DNA from: Nodosilinea sp. BSH.14 | GTDB taxonomy: Bacteria; Cyanobacteriota; Cyanobacteriia; Phormidesmidales; Phormidesmidaceae | Length of the DNA stretch: 16,283 nt | Direction of reading: 5' to 3' | NCBI GenBank assembly: GCA_023264315.1 | Contig: JALQST010000026.1 | Location: forward strand, 1-16,283 | In this document: one piece after another, positions 1 to 6,639 of the stretch | Layout: every line of letters begins with the position of its first letter | Numbering within the stretch: position 1 is the first letter of the stretch | Translations under genes and position numbers: made by a program | The notes under the pieces: model-generated | The model's input: the letters and a program-made list of their open reading frames with translations, nothing else | The model's database searches: none | Told to the model about the DNA's origin: nothing

Positions 1-1
1 C

Positions 2-364
2 ATTGCCCTAGTTACCGAGGCGCTGCGCCAGCAAGGCTTAGGCATCCTCACCGAGATTGATGTGCAAGCCGCCTTCAAGAAAAAGCTGGATGTGGACTTC
101 CGCCGCTACAAAATCCTAGGGGCATGCCATCCCCAGGTGGCCTACGCCATGCTGCAAACCGACGATAAAGCGGGCGTCCTCTATCCCTGCAACGTCGTTG
201 TGCAAGAGCACACCGATGGCCGAGTGGAAGTCTCTGCCGTCGATCCCCTAGCCATGTTTTTGATGATTCACAGCCCCCAGGCCAAGGAAATCGCCCTGGA
301 TGCCAGCCAAAAAATGCAGGCCGTCATGGCCCAACTGCCCGAAGCCGTGTTGGTCGCTGCGTAG
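2..364 (+). CDS. DUF302 family protein, 3' part
   Basis: The reading frame is open from base 2 and ends with TAG at 362-364, so the 5' end lies outside the window; the GTG at 62 is only an internal codon. The visible 120 residues match the second half of a DUF302 domain: an amphipathic start (EALRQQGLGILTEIDVQAAF), then RYKILGACHPQVA, then the typical LYPCNVVV strand, and a C-terminal helix. DUF302 proteins are small alpha/beta proteins with no firmly assigned reaction; links to redox or metal stress are suggested in the family but nothing here proves them. The gene ends 9 bp before the Rieske gene on the same strand, so the two are probably co-transcribed. This suggests, without proof, a role near the electron transfer chain. 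Confidence 0.8.
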   Translation: MALVTEALRQQGLGILTEIDVQAAFKKKLDVDFRRYKILGACHPQVAYAMLQTDDKAGVLYPCNVVVQEHTDGRVEVSAVDPLAMFLMIHSPQAKEIALDASQKMQAVMAQLPEAVLVAA

Positions 365-373
365 ATAACAATC

Positions 374-910
374 ATGGATAACACCTTTCCCCTCGACGAT
401 CCCCCTTCTTTATCTCGGCGGCAACTGCTGAACTTCCTCACCGGAGCCACCGTTGCCGCCACAGCGGGTTCCGCCCTGTATCCCGTCGCCAAATTCATGG
501 TGCCCCCCACCGTTGCTGCCGCTGGAGGGGGACTGCTGGCCAAGGACAAACTGGGCACCCCCATCCCCGCCAGCCAAATTTTGGCGGAACCCCCCGGTAG
601 CCGCGCTCTGGTAGCTGGACTGGCTGGGGAACCCACTTATTTGACCGTGCGCGATGACGGATCCATCGACCCCATGGGCATTGTGGATAACTGCACCCAC
701 CTGGGCTGCACCTTCCCCTGGAATCCACTAGATCAGCAGTTTCAGTGCCCCTGCCACGGTTCCCGCTACAGCCCCGACGGTGCGGTGGTGCGTGGCCCAG
801 CGGATCGGCCCCTCAAACTCACCCGTGTCGAGGTGCGCGACAACGCCATCTGGCTCTACCCCTGGACAGAAACCGACCCCCGCACGGGATCGACCCCCTG
901 GTGGGTCTAG
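374..910 (+). CDS. petC: Cytochrome b6f Rieske iron-sulfur subunit (PetC family)
   Basis: This 178-residue protein carries the [2Fe-2S] Rieske subunit features. Box I is CTHLGC (107-112) and box II is CPCHGS (125-130); Cys107, His109, Cys125 and His128 are the expected cluster ligands, and Cys112 and Cys127 form the expected disulfide. Residues 15-45 hold a Tat-like twin arginine (SRRQ), a hydrophobic membrane anchor, and the ALYPV...PP and AAAGGG hinge known from cyanobacterial PetC. The C-terminus WTETDPRTGSTPWWV is the b6f-type tail, which separates it from arsenite oxidase or dioxygenase Rieske proteins. It would pass electrons from plastoquinol to cytochrome f. Cyanobacteria often have several petC paralogs. 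This copy is not next to petA and box I continues as TFPW rather than the VVPW I recall for the major form, so it may be a minor paralog (petC2/petC3 type). ATG 374 has no strong ribosome binding site. Confidence 0.93.
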   Translation: MDNTFPLDDPPSLSRRQLLNFLTGATVAATAGSALYPVAKFMVPPTVAAAGGGLLAKDKLGTPIPASQILAEPPGSRALVAGLAGEPTYLTVRDDGSIDPMGIVDNCTHLGCTFPWNPLDQQFQCPCHGSRYSPDGAVVRGPADRPLKLTRVEVRDNAIWLYPWTETDPRTGSTPWWV

Positions 911-940
911 GGTTTCGCCACTCATCGGCAGAAGCTTACA

Positions 941-960
941 CAAGGGGCTTAAGCCCCTTG
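941..960. repeat. Perfect 20-bp palindrome after petC
   Basis: The sequence CAAGGGGC-TTAA-GCCCCTTG reads the same on both strands. As RNA it folds into an 8-bp stem with a TTAA loop. It starts 30 bp after the petC stop and ends 45 bp before the next gene. No T-run follows on either strand, so a classic intrinsic terminator is not supported. A stem-only terminator, a transcript 3'-end stabiliser, or a copy of a dispersed cyanobacterial intergenic palindrome are all possible. I see no second copy in this window. Confidence 0.7.
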
Positions 961-988
961 CCAAGCAATTCATGTCCACTGATTAACC

Positions 989-997
989 AAAGGCAGG
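989..997 (+). promoter_or_regulatory. Ribosome binding site fixing the permease start
   Basis: AAAGGCAGG lies 8 nt upstream of GTG 1006. It supports a start there rather than at any upstream in-frame codon inside petC. Confidence 0.45.
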
Positions 998-1005
998 CGT
1001 TTACT

Positions 1006-2001
1006 GTGTGGAAATTTCTAGGATTCATTCAAAAAAATCTAGTTTGGTCGGTGCCCATTTGCATGATCGCGGGAATTTTAGTCGGGGCTGTCATTAACCC
1101 AGCCCCGCTCAAGACGTTGATTATCCCCCTCACCTTTTTGATGGTTTACCCGATGATGGTAAACCATCAAATTCAGGAGGTACTCTCTGGTGGCGATACC
1201 AACGTACAGGTTGTCACTCAACTTATTAACTTTGCTATCGTGCCCTTTTTCGCCTTTGGCATGGGGCAACTGTTCTTTGCCGATCAGCCCCTTGTGGCTT
1301 TGGGATTGCTGCTCGCTTCCTTGCTGCCCACCAGCGGTATGACGATTTCCTGGACAGGGTTTGCTAAAGGCAACGTCAGCGCTGCGATTAAGATGACCGT
1401 GGTGGGGCTCATCCTCGGTTCAATTGCTACTCCTTTCTATGCCAAGGGGTTGATGGGTGCCGTAGTGGAAATTCCCCTAGCAGATATTTTTCGTCAGATC
1501 AGTGTGATTGTGTTCCTGCCTATGCTGCTGGGTTTGGCCACCCGTGCTGTGCTGATCCGCACTGTGGGAGCTGACAAATATCACAAGAATCTAAAGCAAA
1601 AATTCCCAGCCTTTTCAACCCTGGGCGTATTAGGTGTGGTCTTCGTGGCTATGGCGCTCAAGGCGAAGGATATTGTGGGAAATCCCATGATTCTCCTATC
1701 CTTCCTGCTGCCCCTAGCGATTCTGTATGCCGGGAATTTTCTACTCAGCACCATTATCGGCAAGCTGTTCTTTAATCGGGGCGACGCCATTGCGCTAGTC
1801 TACGGCACGGTGATGAGAAATCTTTCCATTGCTCTGGCCATTGCCATGACCAGCTTTGGCAAAGAGCAAGGTTCAGAAATTGCGCTGATTATTGCCATGG
1901 CCTACATCATTCAAGTGCAAGCCGCCGCTTGGTATGTAAAGTTTACCGACCGCATCTTTGGCCCTATCCCTCAGTCGCTCCCCCCTCAGGAAGTGTCCTA
2001 G
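1006..2001 (+). CDS. SBF/BASS-fold permease, ACR3-like (arsenic resistance protein family)
   Basis: The 331-residue protein is almost entirely hydrophobic, with about ten membrane segments, as in bile acid:sodium symporter (BASS) and ACR3 arsenite carriers. The frame stays open back to 745, but that part overlaps petC in another frame and does not look like protein. GTG 1006 has a ribosome binding site and gives the usual short cytoplasmic N-terminus (VWKFLGFIQKNL). Recognisable stretches are FLMVYPMMV (45-52), LLPTSGMTISWTGFAKGN (106-123) and LVYGTVMRNLSIALAIA (264-280), which sit where ACR3 has its discontinuous helices. The cysteine and glutamate that ACR3 pumps use for arsenite transport appear to be replaced (SGMTI and RNLSIA), so the substrate is open. 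The region has lower G+C than its neighbours (27 of 60 at 1201-1260). The gene converges on thyX with a 9-bp gap. A BASS-type organic anion carrier is the alternative. Confidence 0.78.
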   Translation: MWKFLGFIQKNLVWSVPICMIAGILVGAVINPAPLKTLIIPLTFLMVYPMMVNHQIQEVLSGGDTNVQVVTQLINFAIVPFFAFGMGQLFFADQPLVALGLLLASLLPTSGMTISWTGFAKGNVSAAIKMTVVGLILGSIATPFYAKGLMGAVVEIPLADIFRQISVIVFLPMLLGLATRAVLIRTVGADKYHKNLKQKFPAFSTLGVLGVVFVAMALKAKDIVGNPMILLSFLLPLAILYAGNFLLSTIIGKLFFNRGDAIALVYGTVMRNLSIALAIAMTSFGKEQGSEIALIIAMAYIIQVQAAAWYVKFTDRIFGPIPQSLPPQEVS

Positions 2002-2010
2002 AAGCGATCT

Positions 2011-4065
2011 CTAAGGAGACAGTTTGGCCTTCTTCAAACGGTTTTCTTCGTACCAAGCCGCAATGGCAGGTACCCAGGCTTGAAAGTGGGGCCAAATTTC
2101 TTCGCAGAGTTTTTGGGCCTCAAGCTGGGCATCGGCTTTCCAGCGTAAATCCAGCAGGTGCATGACGGATCGCACATTGGCTGACATCACCCAATGCTGA
2201 CGAATATCAAAGGGAATTAACCCCCTCGCGTGTTCTTCAGCAAAGCCTTCTTCAATGCGTTGTTTATATCGACGACTGGCCTCTAAACACCACTCAATAT
2301 CCTGCTGTCGGGCTTCAGCCGTGTATTCATATTTTTTACCCTGGCGATCGCTGTAAAACCCCAAAGGCCGGAGATAGAAAACCTCTTCGACCTCGCGATT
2401 GCCATCCACTACATCTAAAATGCGCTGTCCGGTATATCGGAAGGAATTATGCACCACAATGCCATTAGCCACAAAGTTGTGCCATGGCCCTTCAACTTCT
2501 AAATCATAGGTTGTTTGCATGCCCAAATATTCGACCGATACAACCTTAACAGGATGGGCCATGAGCTTTCGACCGACAGGCTTTGGCTTAGCCGCCCAAT
2601 TTTTCGGCTCCGTAATAGGCTGGAAACCTTCGGCAAATTCTGCCTCCTGATGGTGTTGATGAATATGGGTATGACAGTCTTGGCATAGCGAAACAAGATT
2701 CTCAAACTCATAGGCCAAGGATGGATCGGCAAAGACAGGGACTAGGTGGTGTGCATGGAGAAGGCCGCCTGACTTGCCACAGCGCTGGCAAATATAGTTG
2801 AACTTTGCATGTACCTGGGGGGCAATCTGACGTGTCCACGCACCGATCTGTTCTCGTTCAGTAGCCGTACCACCTTTCCAAAAATTAGAATCAGCCCCTC
2901 GTTTCGTAAAGGCTTTGGCGTTAGCCCGCCGCTGTTCTAGACTTTCCGGCGAAAGGTTGAGCTTATAGCCCTTAACATTTTTATTCCAGGGTGTATCGGT
3001 GCCTAGTGAGCGCTTGTTGAGGGTGAGACTATGGGCATAGACCCATTTCTTGATGGTCTCAATGGAACAACCAGCGAGTACCGCCATTTCATCGGCATGT
3101 AATCCTTGAGCTAGCTGGTCTTGAAGCCATATCTTATCGCGGTAGACACCCTGGCCCACCATCGCCTTAAATCCACGCTGATAACCTGATGGTAGCTGAA
3201 GATGAAATTGCTTTGCCCAGTGACGAATAACCTCAGCGGAACAACCACACTGTTCTGCGATTTGGCGGGCTGTTAGCTCCCGATCAATCTGCTCTTTTAA
3301 CCAGCGTGATTGACTGTAGAGGGCGTCAGGTCGGGTAATCCCATTGACCATCAATTCACAGTCTTTTGTTATCGCTAAAACGTGATGATCAGTCGTCGTC
3401 ATTAGACCAACTGCTTCGCCCAGGCGTTGCCAACCCTTGGCCGTATAGAGACGGTGATTCGCGGTGCAATCTAGCGTTTTTCCATCGGCTAGTGTGAGTC
3501 GGTAGACGGGTTGTTCTCCGCTGCTCATGACCTCACGAATATGGCCGATCTCAAACACCCCTGTATCTTCGTTTAGAACCCGCAGGGACATCTTTTTGAG
3601 GCGGGTTTTGCAGTCGCGACGATAGCTGCCCGGTGGCTCGCCCTGACGCCCGCGCAGTTTGCGTTCCCGAACAGCCTTTTCACCGTTAGTCCATCGATCA
3701 TAGAGCTCAGAAATTTTGATTTTCCTGAGGCTACCAGAAGCACAAACAAACGTTACCTCAGTATCACCAGCCAAGCACTGAACATCAAAACTGACCCCCA
3801 CCCGATGAGTTCGGATTTGTTGCATGGTGCTGTGGGGAAACCAGCCGATGTTAAAGACAATTTGGGGGTGTTCTAGGGGGCCATAGTGGCCGCGTCCACC
3901 CTTGAGCAAATTGTTCACCAAAATGTCGCCACAGCGTTCTTCGCTGGGCCATTTCTCCCGTTCGTGGGCCACAAAACCCTCCGCATAGTCCTGATGCATG
4001 GCGGCATACATGGTCTGCTGAGGGTTGGTGGTTTGGGAAATCACCTCAACCGTAAACCGATCCAT
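2011..4065 (-). CDS. thyX: Flavin-dependent thymidylate synthase ThyX, intein-containing precursor
   Basis: ThyX makes dTMP from dUMP using FAD, NADPH and methylene-tetrahydrofolate. The precursor is 684 residues: N-extein 1-96, intein 97-540, C-extein 541-684. The joined exteins give a 240-residue protein, a usual ThyX length. The N-extein ends with the substrate and flavin motif IRTHRVGVSFDVQ and the C-extein begins SFRYTGQRILDV, so splicing would rebuild the ThyX signature (RHR-x-S-x-RY type; this version shows RTHR with eight residues before Ser). Later conserved parts include FDIRQHWVMSANVRSV. ATG 4065 was chosen because GAGG lies 8 nt upstream (4074-4077 on the plus strand) and MDRFTVEVI is the ThyX N-terminus I recall from cyanobacteria; the frame extends to 4140 inside the upstream gene. 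It follows the gene at 4076-5164 by 10 bp, so co-transcription is likely. Confidence 0.95.
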   Translation of the reverse strand: MDRFTVEVISQTTNPQQTMYAAMHQDYAEGFVAHEREKWPSEERCGDILVNNLLKGGRGHYGPLEHPQIVFNIGWFPHSTMQQIRTHRVGVSFDVQCLAGDTEVTFVCASGSLRKIKISELYDRWTNGEKAVRERKLRGRQGEPPGSYRRDCKTRLKKMSLRVLNEDTGVFEIGHIREVMSSGEQPVYRLTLADGKTLDCTANHRLYTAKGWQRLGEAVGLMTTTDHHVLAITKDCELMVNGITRPDALYSQSRWLKEQIDRELTARQIAEQCGCSAEVIRHWAKQFHLQLPSGYQRGFKAMVGQGVYRDKIWLQDQLAQGLHADEMAVLAGCSIETIKKWVYAHSLTLNKRSLGTDTPWNKNVKGYKLNLSPESLEQRRANAKAFTKRGADSNFWKGGTATEREQIGAWTRQIAPQVHAKFNYICQRCGKSGGLLHAHHLVPVFADPSLAYEFENLVSLCQDCHTHIHQHHQEAEFAEGFQPITEPKNWAAKPKPVGRKLMAHPVKVVSVEYLGMQTTYDLEVEGPWHNFVANGIVVHNSFRYTGQRILDVVDGNREVEEVFYLRPLGFYSDRQGKKYEYTAEARQQDIEWCLEASRRYKQRIEEGFAEEHARGLIPFDIRQHWVMSANVRSVMHLLDLRWKADAQLEAQKLCEEIWPHFQAWVPAIAAWYEENRLKKAKLSP
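2344..2351. repeat. HIP1 octamer
   Basis: GCGATCGC, the highly iterated palindrome common in many cyanobacterial genomes, lies here inside the thyX C-extein. It supports the lineage call; no local function is implied. Confidence 0.6.
2446..3777 (-). mobile_element. ThyX intein with tandem HTH and HNH homing endonuclease
   Basis: This in-frame insertion encodes 444 residues. Splicing residues all appear present: Cys97 at the start (CLAGDTEV, block A), the block B TxxH motif T201-A-N-H204, a block F/G end running from EYLGMQTTYDLEV to NGIVVHN with the His-Asn pair at 539-540, and Ser541 as the +1 nucleophile. The middle holds two repeated helix-turn-helix units, about residues 253-291 (ELTARQIAEQCGCSAEVIRHW) and 311-349 (LHADEMAVLAGCSIETIKKW). 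A basic PWNKN...RRANAKAF...NFWKGG stretch at 359-398 resembles NUMOD3-type DNA-binding motifs. Residues 405-470 form an HNH nuclease with zinc knuckles C426xxC429 and C461xxC464, and HAHHLVP, N456 and HTHIH as the likely active-site set. No LAGLIDADG motif is present. Sampled lines are 45-50% G+C, against about 62% in the gene upstream, which fits mobile origin. Confidence 0.93.
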
Positions 4066-4075
4066 AGGAAATGCC

Positions 4076-5164
4076 TCAAATCTCAACTTCAATATATTCA
4101 ACGGTGCGCCGGTGCGCTGGGGTTGTCCTGGGTGGGGCACTGGTCTGGGACGGGGCGGCGGGAATCACTCGGGTCTCCGCCCTGGGCTGGGCTGGGACAA
4201 CCTCAAACCAGGGATCCGGTGTGATTGTCGGGGTTGCCGACAGATCCGGTAAGGCTGCGCCCCCAGCGGGGAGTTGCTGGCTGGGTTGCCTTTCCCGCAG
4301 CAGGGTTAAACCCTCCCGCACCGCAGACCGCACCACGGGTTCCGGTTCGTGGGCCAGCATCAGGTGGAAACAGTCGATTAGGTGCGACTGCATGGAGACC
4401 TCGGCCCCAGCGATATAGGCGGTTTCGGCAGGGGATTGGTTCACTAGGCGTACCAGTTGGCGCACGGCCATCAACCGCTGGAGGGGATCGGCCTGGGTGA
4501 GTTGGGCGAGGGCTTGCTCCAAGCGGTCGGCCTCTGAGGGGCTGGTTCTGGCGGCGGTTGCCGGGGGATGGTCGGGCACAATGTCGAGGGTGCGGGACAC
4601 CATCAGCGGGTCAGCGGGGGCACGTTTCACCCCATCGGCCCGTTTGGTGGGGTGGGCGGCAGTGGGGTCAGCGGCGGCAGACTCGCTGGAGGAACGCAGC
4701 AGCGCCACCACCATAAAGAAAGTCAGCGCCGTTTGCCCAGTCAGCACCAGGGCCATCAGCAGGGAATGGGTGCTTTGCCAGAGGGCGGTGACGGTGTAGG
4801 TGCTGGCCCCCAACAGGAGACTGAGCACCAGGGCTTGTTTGCCGAGGGAGCGGGGCAGGGGCACGGCGGACTGAATCCGCTGCCGCAGGGCTTGCTGCTG
4901 GGCGGGGGAAAGCTGCACCAGTTGGCGATAGGCCAGCACCCCGATGCCGGTGGAGATCACCAGCGCCCCATTCACCAAGCCCAGGGCAAAGCTGCCCAAC
5001 CCCAAACCCCACAGGTACGCCTGTTGGGGCGAAGGCCGCCAGCGGGCGAGGCCAGGGGAGGGCCACCGCTGCACCGCCGCCCTGGATCGCTCGATCAATT
5101 GTTTGGGGGAAGCCACCGGGGAAACCACAGACGCCGTGACCTTACCTTCAAAATTGCCCTTCAA
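4076..5164 (-). CDS. Membrane protein with HEAT/armadillo-like C-terminal helices, function unknown
   Basis: The 362-residue frame has three hydrophobic segments at about 50-79, 110-128 and 134-156. They are followed by a Pro/Ala/Ser-rich linker (160-210), a helical stretch at 212-292 (RLEQALAQL..., RLMAVRQLVRLV, HLIDCFHLMLAHEPEPVVRSAVREGLTLL) that reads as two HEAT/armadillo-like repeats, and a proline-rich tail ending VEYIEVEI. I recognise it as a cyanobacterial-type armadillo-fold membrane protein without an assigned job; such helical repeats usually bind proteins. The longest start is TTG 5164, without a clear ribosome binding site. GTG 5128 (residue 13) has AAGGTAAGG upstream and is a good alternative; neither choice changes the domains. 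It lies 10 bp upstream of thyX and its stop overlaps the thyX ribosome binding site, suggesting a two-gene transcript. Confidence 0.72.
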   Translation of the reverse strand: MKGNFEGKVTASVVSPVASPKQLIERSRAAVQRWPSPGLARWRPSPQQAYLWGLGLGSFALGLVNGALVISTGIGVLAYRQLVQLSPAQQQALRQRIQSAVPLPRSLGKQALVLSLLLGASTYTVTALWQSTHSLLMALVLTGQTALTFFMVVALLRSSSESAAADPTAAHPTKRADGVKRAPADPLMVSRTLDIVPDHPPATAARTSPSEADRLEQALAQLTQADPLQRLMAVRQLVRLVNQSPAETAYIAGAEVSMQSHLIDCFHLMLAHEPEPVVRSAVREGLTLLRERQPSQQLPAGGAALPDLSATPTITPDPWFEVVPAQPRAETRVIPAAPSQTSAPPRTTPAHRRTVEYIEVEI

Positions 5165-5272
5165 TCTTAAGCTGCTTTGCCGCCCTCGCCCAAGCCTCGT
5201 TAGAGAGCTTTAATGTCTTACGCTGGCCCTCACCCGCCGAATCTGGGGAGGAAGGTTGCTATGGTGGAAGAC

Positions 5273-5289
5273 ATCTCGGCCATCGAGAT
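5273..5289. other. Short inverted repeat in a divergent intergenic region
   Basis: ATCTCG and CGAGAT form a perfect 6-bp dyad around GCCAT, in the 186-bp gap between the divergent genes at 5164 and 5351. It could be an operator or a small hairpin in the dus leader. A TATAAA-like hexamer at 5336-5341 would place a start only a few bases before the dus ATG. Both are weak signals. Confidence 0.25.
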
Positions 5290-5350
5290 CCACGCCAGAA
5301 CACCGTTTCCTAACCGTCACTCCTTCGCCCGTTGATATAAACGCTCATAT

Positions 5351-6412
5351 ATGAATGCTCACCCTAGCCCACCTCCCCCGATGGACGCCCCCTCAGTCCA
5401 TCACCTAACCGACCTTACCCCTCACCTGCGGGAACCGTTGGTCATTGGCGATGTGGCGATCCACAGCCGGGTGTTGCAGTCGCCGCTGTCGGGGGTGACG
5501 GATCGGGCCTTTCGGGAACTGGTGCGTCGCTATGCGCCACAGTCCATGCTCTACACGGAGATGGTGCAGGCGTCGGGGCTGTGCCGTGCCCAGGAACTTG
5601 AGAAAATCATGGATATTGGCCCGGAGGAGCAGCCAATCAGCATTCAGTTATTTGACTGTCGGCCCGACTTCATGGCGGAAGCGGCACGGATGGCGGCGGC
5701 AGAGGGGGCCAAAACCATTGATATCAATATGGGCTGTCCGGTGAACAAAATCACCAAAAAAGGGGGCGGGTCGTCCCTGTTGCGCCAGCCGGAGGTGGCG
5801 GAGGCCATTGTCAAAACCGTCGTCGAAGCCGTATCGGTGCCTGTTACGGTCAAAACCCGCATTGGCTGGGACGATGACGACATCAATGCGGTGGAATTTG
5901 GCCGCCGCATGGAAGCCGCCGGAGCCCAGATGTTGACCCTACACGGACGCACCCGCCGCCAGGGCTACCACGGCCCCGCCCGCTGGGACTGGATCGCCCG
6001 CGTCAAAGCGGCCCTGTCGATTCCGGTGATTGCCAACGGCGATATCGTCTCCGTGGACTCGGCCCTGCGTTGCCTCGCCGAAACCGGGGCCGATGGGGTG
6101 ATGTGCTCCCGGGGCACCCTGGGCTACCCCTTTCTGGTGGGCGAAATCGATCACGTCTTCAAAACCGGCCATCTCGCCCCGCCGCCCACCCCCCTAGACC
6201 GCCTGCGCTGCGCCCAGGAACACCTCCATTTACTGTGGCAATACAAGGGCCAAAAGGGCATCCATCAGGCCCGTAAGCACATGACCTGGTATGTCAAAGG
6301 CTTTGAGGGAGCCGCTCCCCTGCGGGATCAGCTTTGCCACATCAACACCGTGGAGGAAGGCGACACCCTGCTCAGGCAGGCCATTCATGCCCTCACCGGA
6401 ACGGCGGGTTGA
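5351..6412 (+). CDS. dusB: tRNA-dihydrouridine synthase, DusB/NifR3 family
   Basis: The 353-residue protein is a flavin (FMN) enzyme that reduces uridine in the tRNA D-loop to dihydrouridine using NADPH. The TIM-barrel motifs occur in order: SPLSGVTDRAFR (44-55), LYTEMV (67-72), ISIQLFDCRP (96-105), DINMGCPVNKITKKGGGSSLL (125-144, two residues omitted from the formal match) with catalytic Cys129, VKTRIGWDD, LHGRTRRQGYHGPARWDWI, IPVIANGDI, and the phosphate-binding GADGVMCSRGTLGYPFLVGEI region. The C-terminal helical domain (RKHMTWYVKGF) fits Dus proteins. ATG 5351 has no clear ribosome binding site, and the first 20 residues are Pro-rich and poorly conserved in type, so Met11 (5381) could be the true start. 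The DusB/NifR3 group is clear; which D-loop positions it modifies cannot be read from sequence. Confidence 0.95.
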   Translation: MNAHPSPPPPMDAPSVHHLTDLTPHLREPLVIGDVAIHSRVLQSPLSGVTDRAFRELVRRYAPQSMLYTEMVQASGLCRAQELEKIMDIGPEEQPISIQLFDCRPDFMAEAARMAAAEGAKTIDINMGCPVNKITKKGGGSSLLRQPEVAEAIVKTVVEAVSVPVTVKTRIGWDDDDINAVEFGRRMEAAGAQMLTLHGRTRRQGYHGPARWDWIARVKAALSIPVIANGDIVSVDSALRCLAETGADGVMCSRGTLGYPFLVGEIDHVFKTGHLAPPPTPLDRLRCAQEHLHLLWQYKGQKGIHQARKHMTWYVKGFEGAAPLRDQLCHINTVEEGDTLLRQAIHALTGTAG

Positions 6413-6514
6413 TGGCGGCGGGCTAGGGGGATAGCATGGGGAAGAAAGGCTGAGCGGCCCCTTGACGAAAAGGGCATGAGGTAGGATTTATTAGGAGTAT
6501 CCATCCCGCCTCGG

Positions 6515-6548
6515 TTCGGTTGGCATTACGGTTAATGCGTTAGCCGAA
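6515..6548 (+). other. Bulged stem-loop upstream of the DUF3318 gene
   Basis: The outer arms TTCGG (6515-6519) and CCGAA (6544-6548) pair, TTG/TAG continues with two G-U wobbles and one A-U pair, and GCATTA (6523-6528) pairs with TAATGC (6533-6538) around a CGGT tetraloop; G-T at 6539-6540 is left as a bulge. The total is about 14 base pairs. It lies 91 nt upstream of the ATG at 6640. A possible promoter lies before it (TTGACG 6462-6467, weak TTTATT 6487-6492, spacing 19), which would place the hairpin in the 5' leader. It is not a terminator, because no T-run follows. Confidence 0.45.
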
Positions 6549-6639
6549 TTCCAATGGCGACGTTTAGGATGAACGAATAAGGCTTTGGCGATGCGCCTGT
6601 AGCCATTTCCCCGGTTGTTTTACCCCCTCTCTGACCGCC

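Noticed and set aside
745..1005. In-frame 5' extension of the permease frame back to 745
   Set aside because: It lies over the end of petC in another frame, reads as Arg/Pro-rich non-protein-like sequence, and a ribosome binding site precedes GTG 1006.
2011..4065. Group I or II intron instead of an intein in thyX
   Set aside because: The insert is an uninterrupted in-frame coding sequence with all intein splicing motifs at its ends.
4066..4140. 25-residue N-terminal extension of ThyX
   Set aside because: It overlaps the end of the upstream gene, while MDRFTVEV at 4065 is the family N-terminus and has GAGG 8 nt upstream.
4568..5170. 200-residue plus-strand frame
   Set aside because: Gly/His/Gln-rich antisense shadow of the HEAT-like membrane protein gene, with no domain seen.
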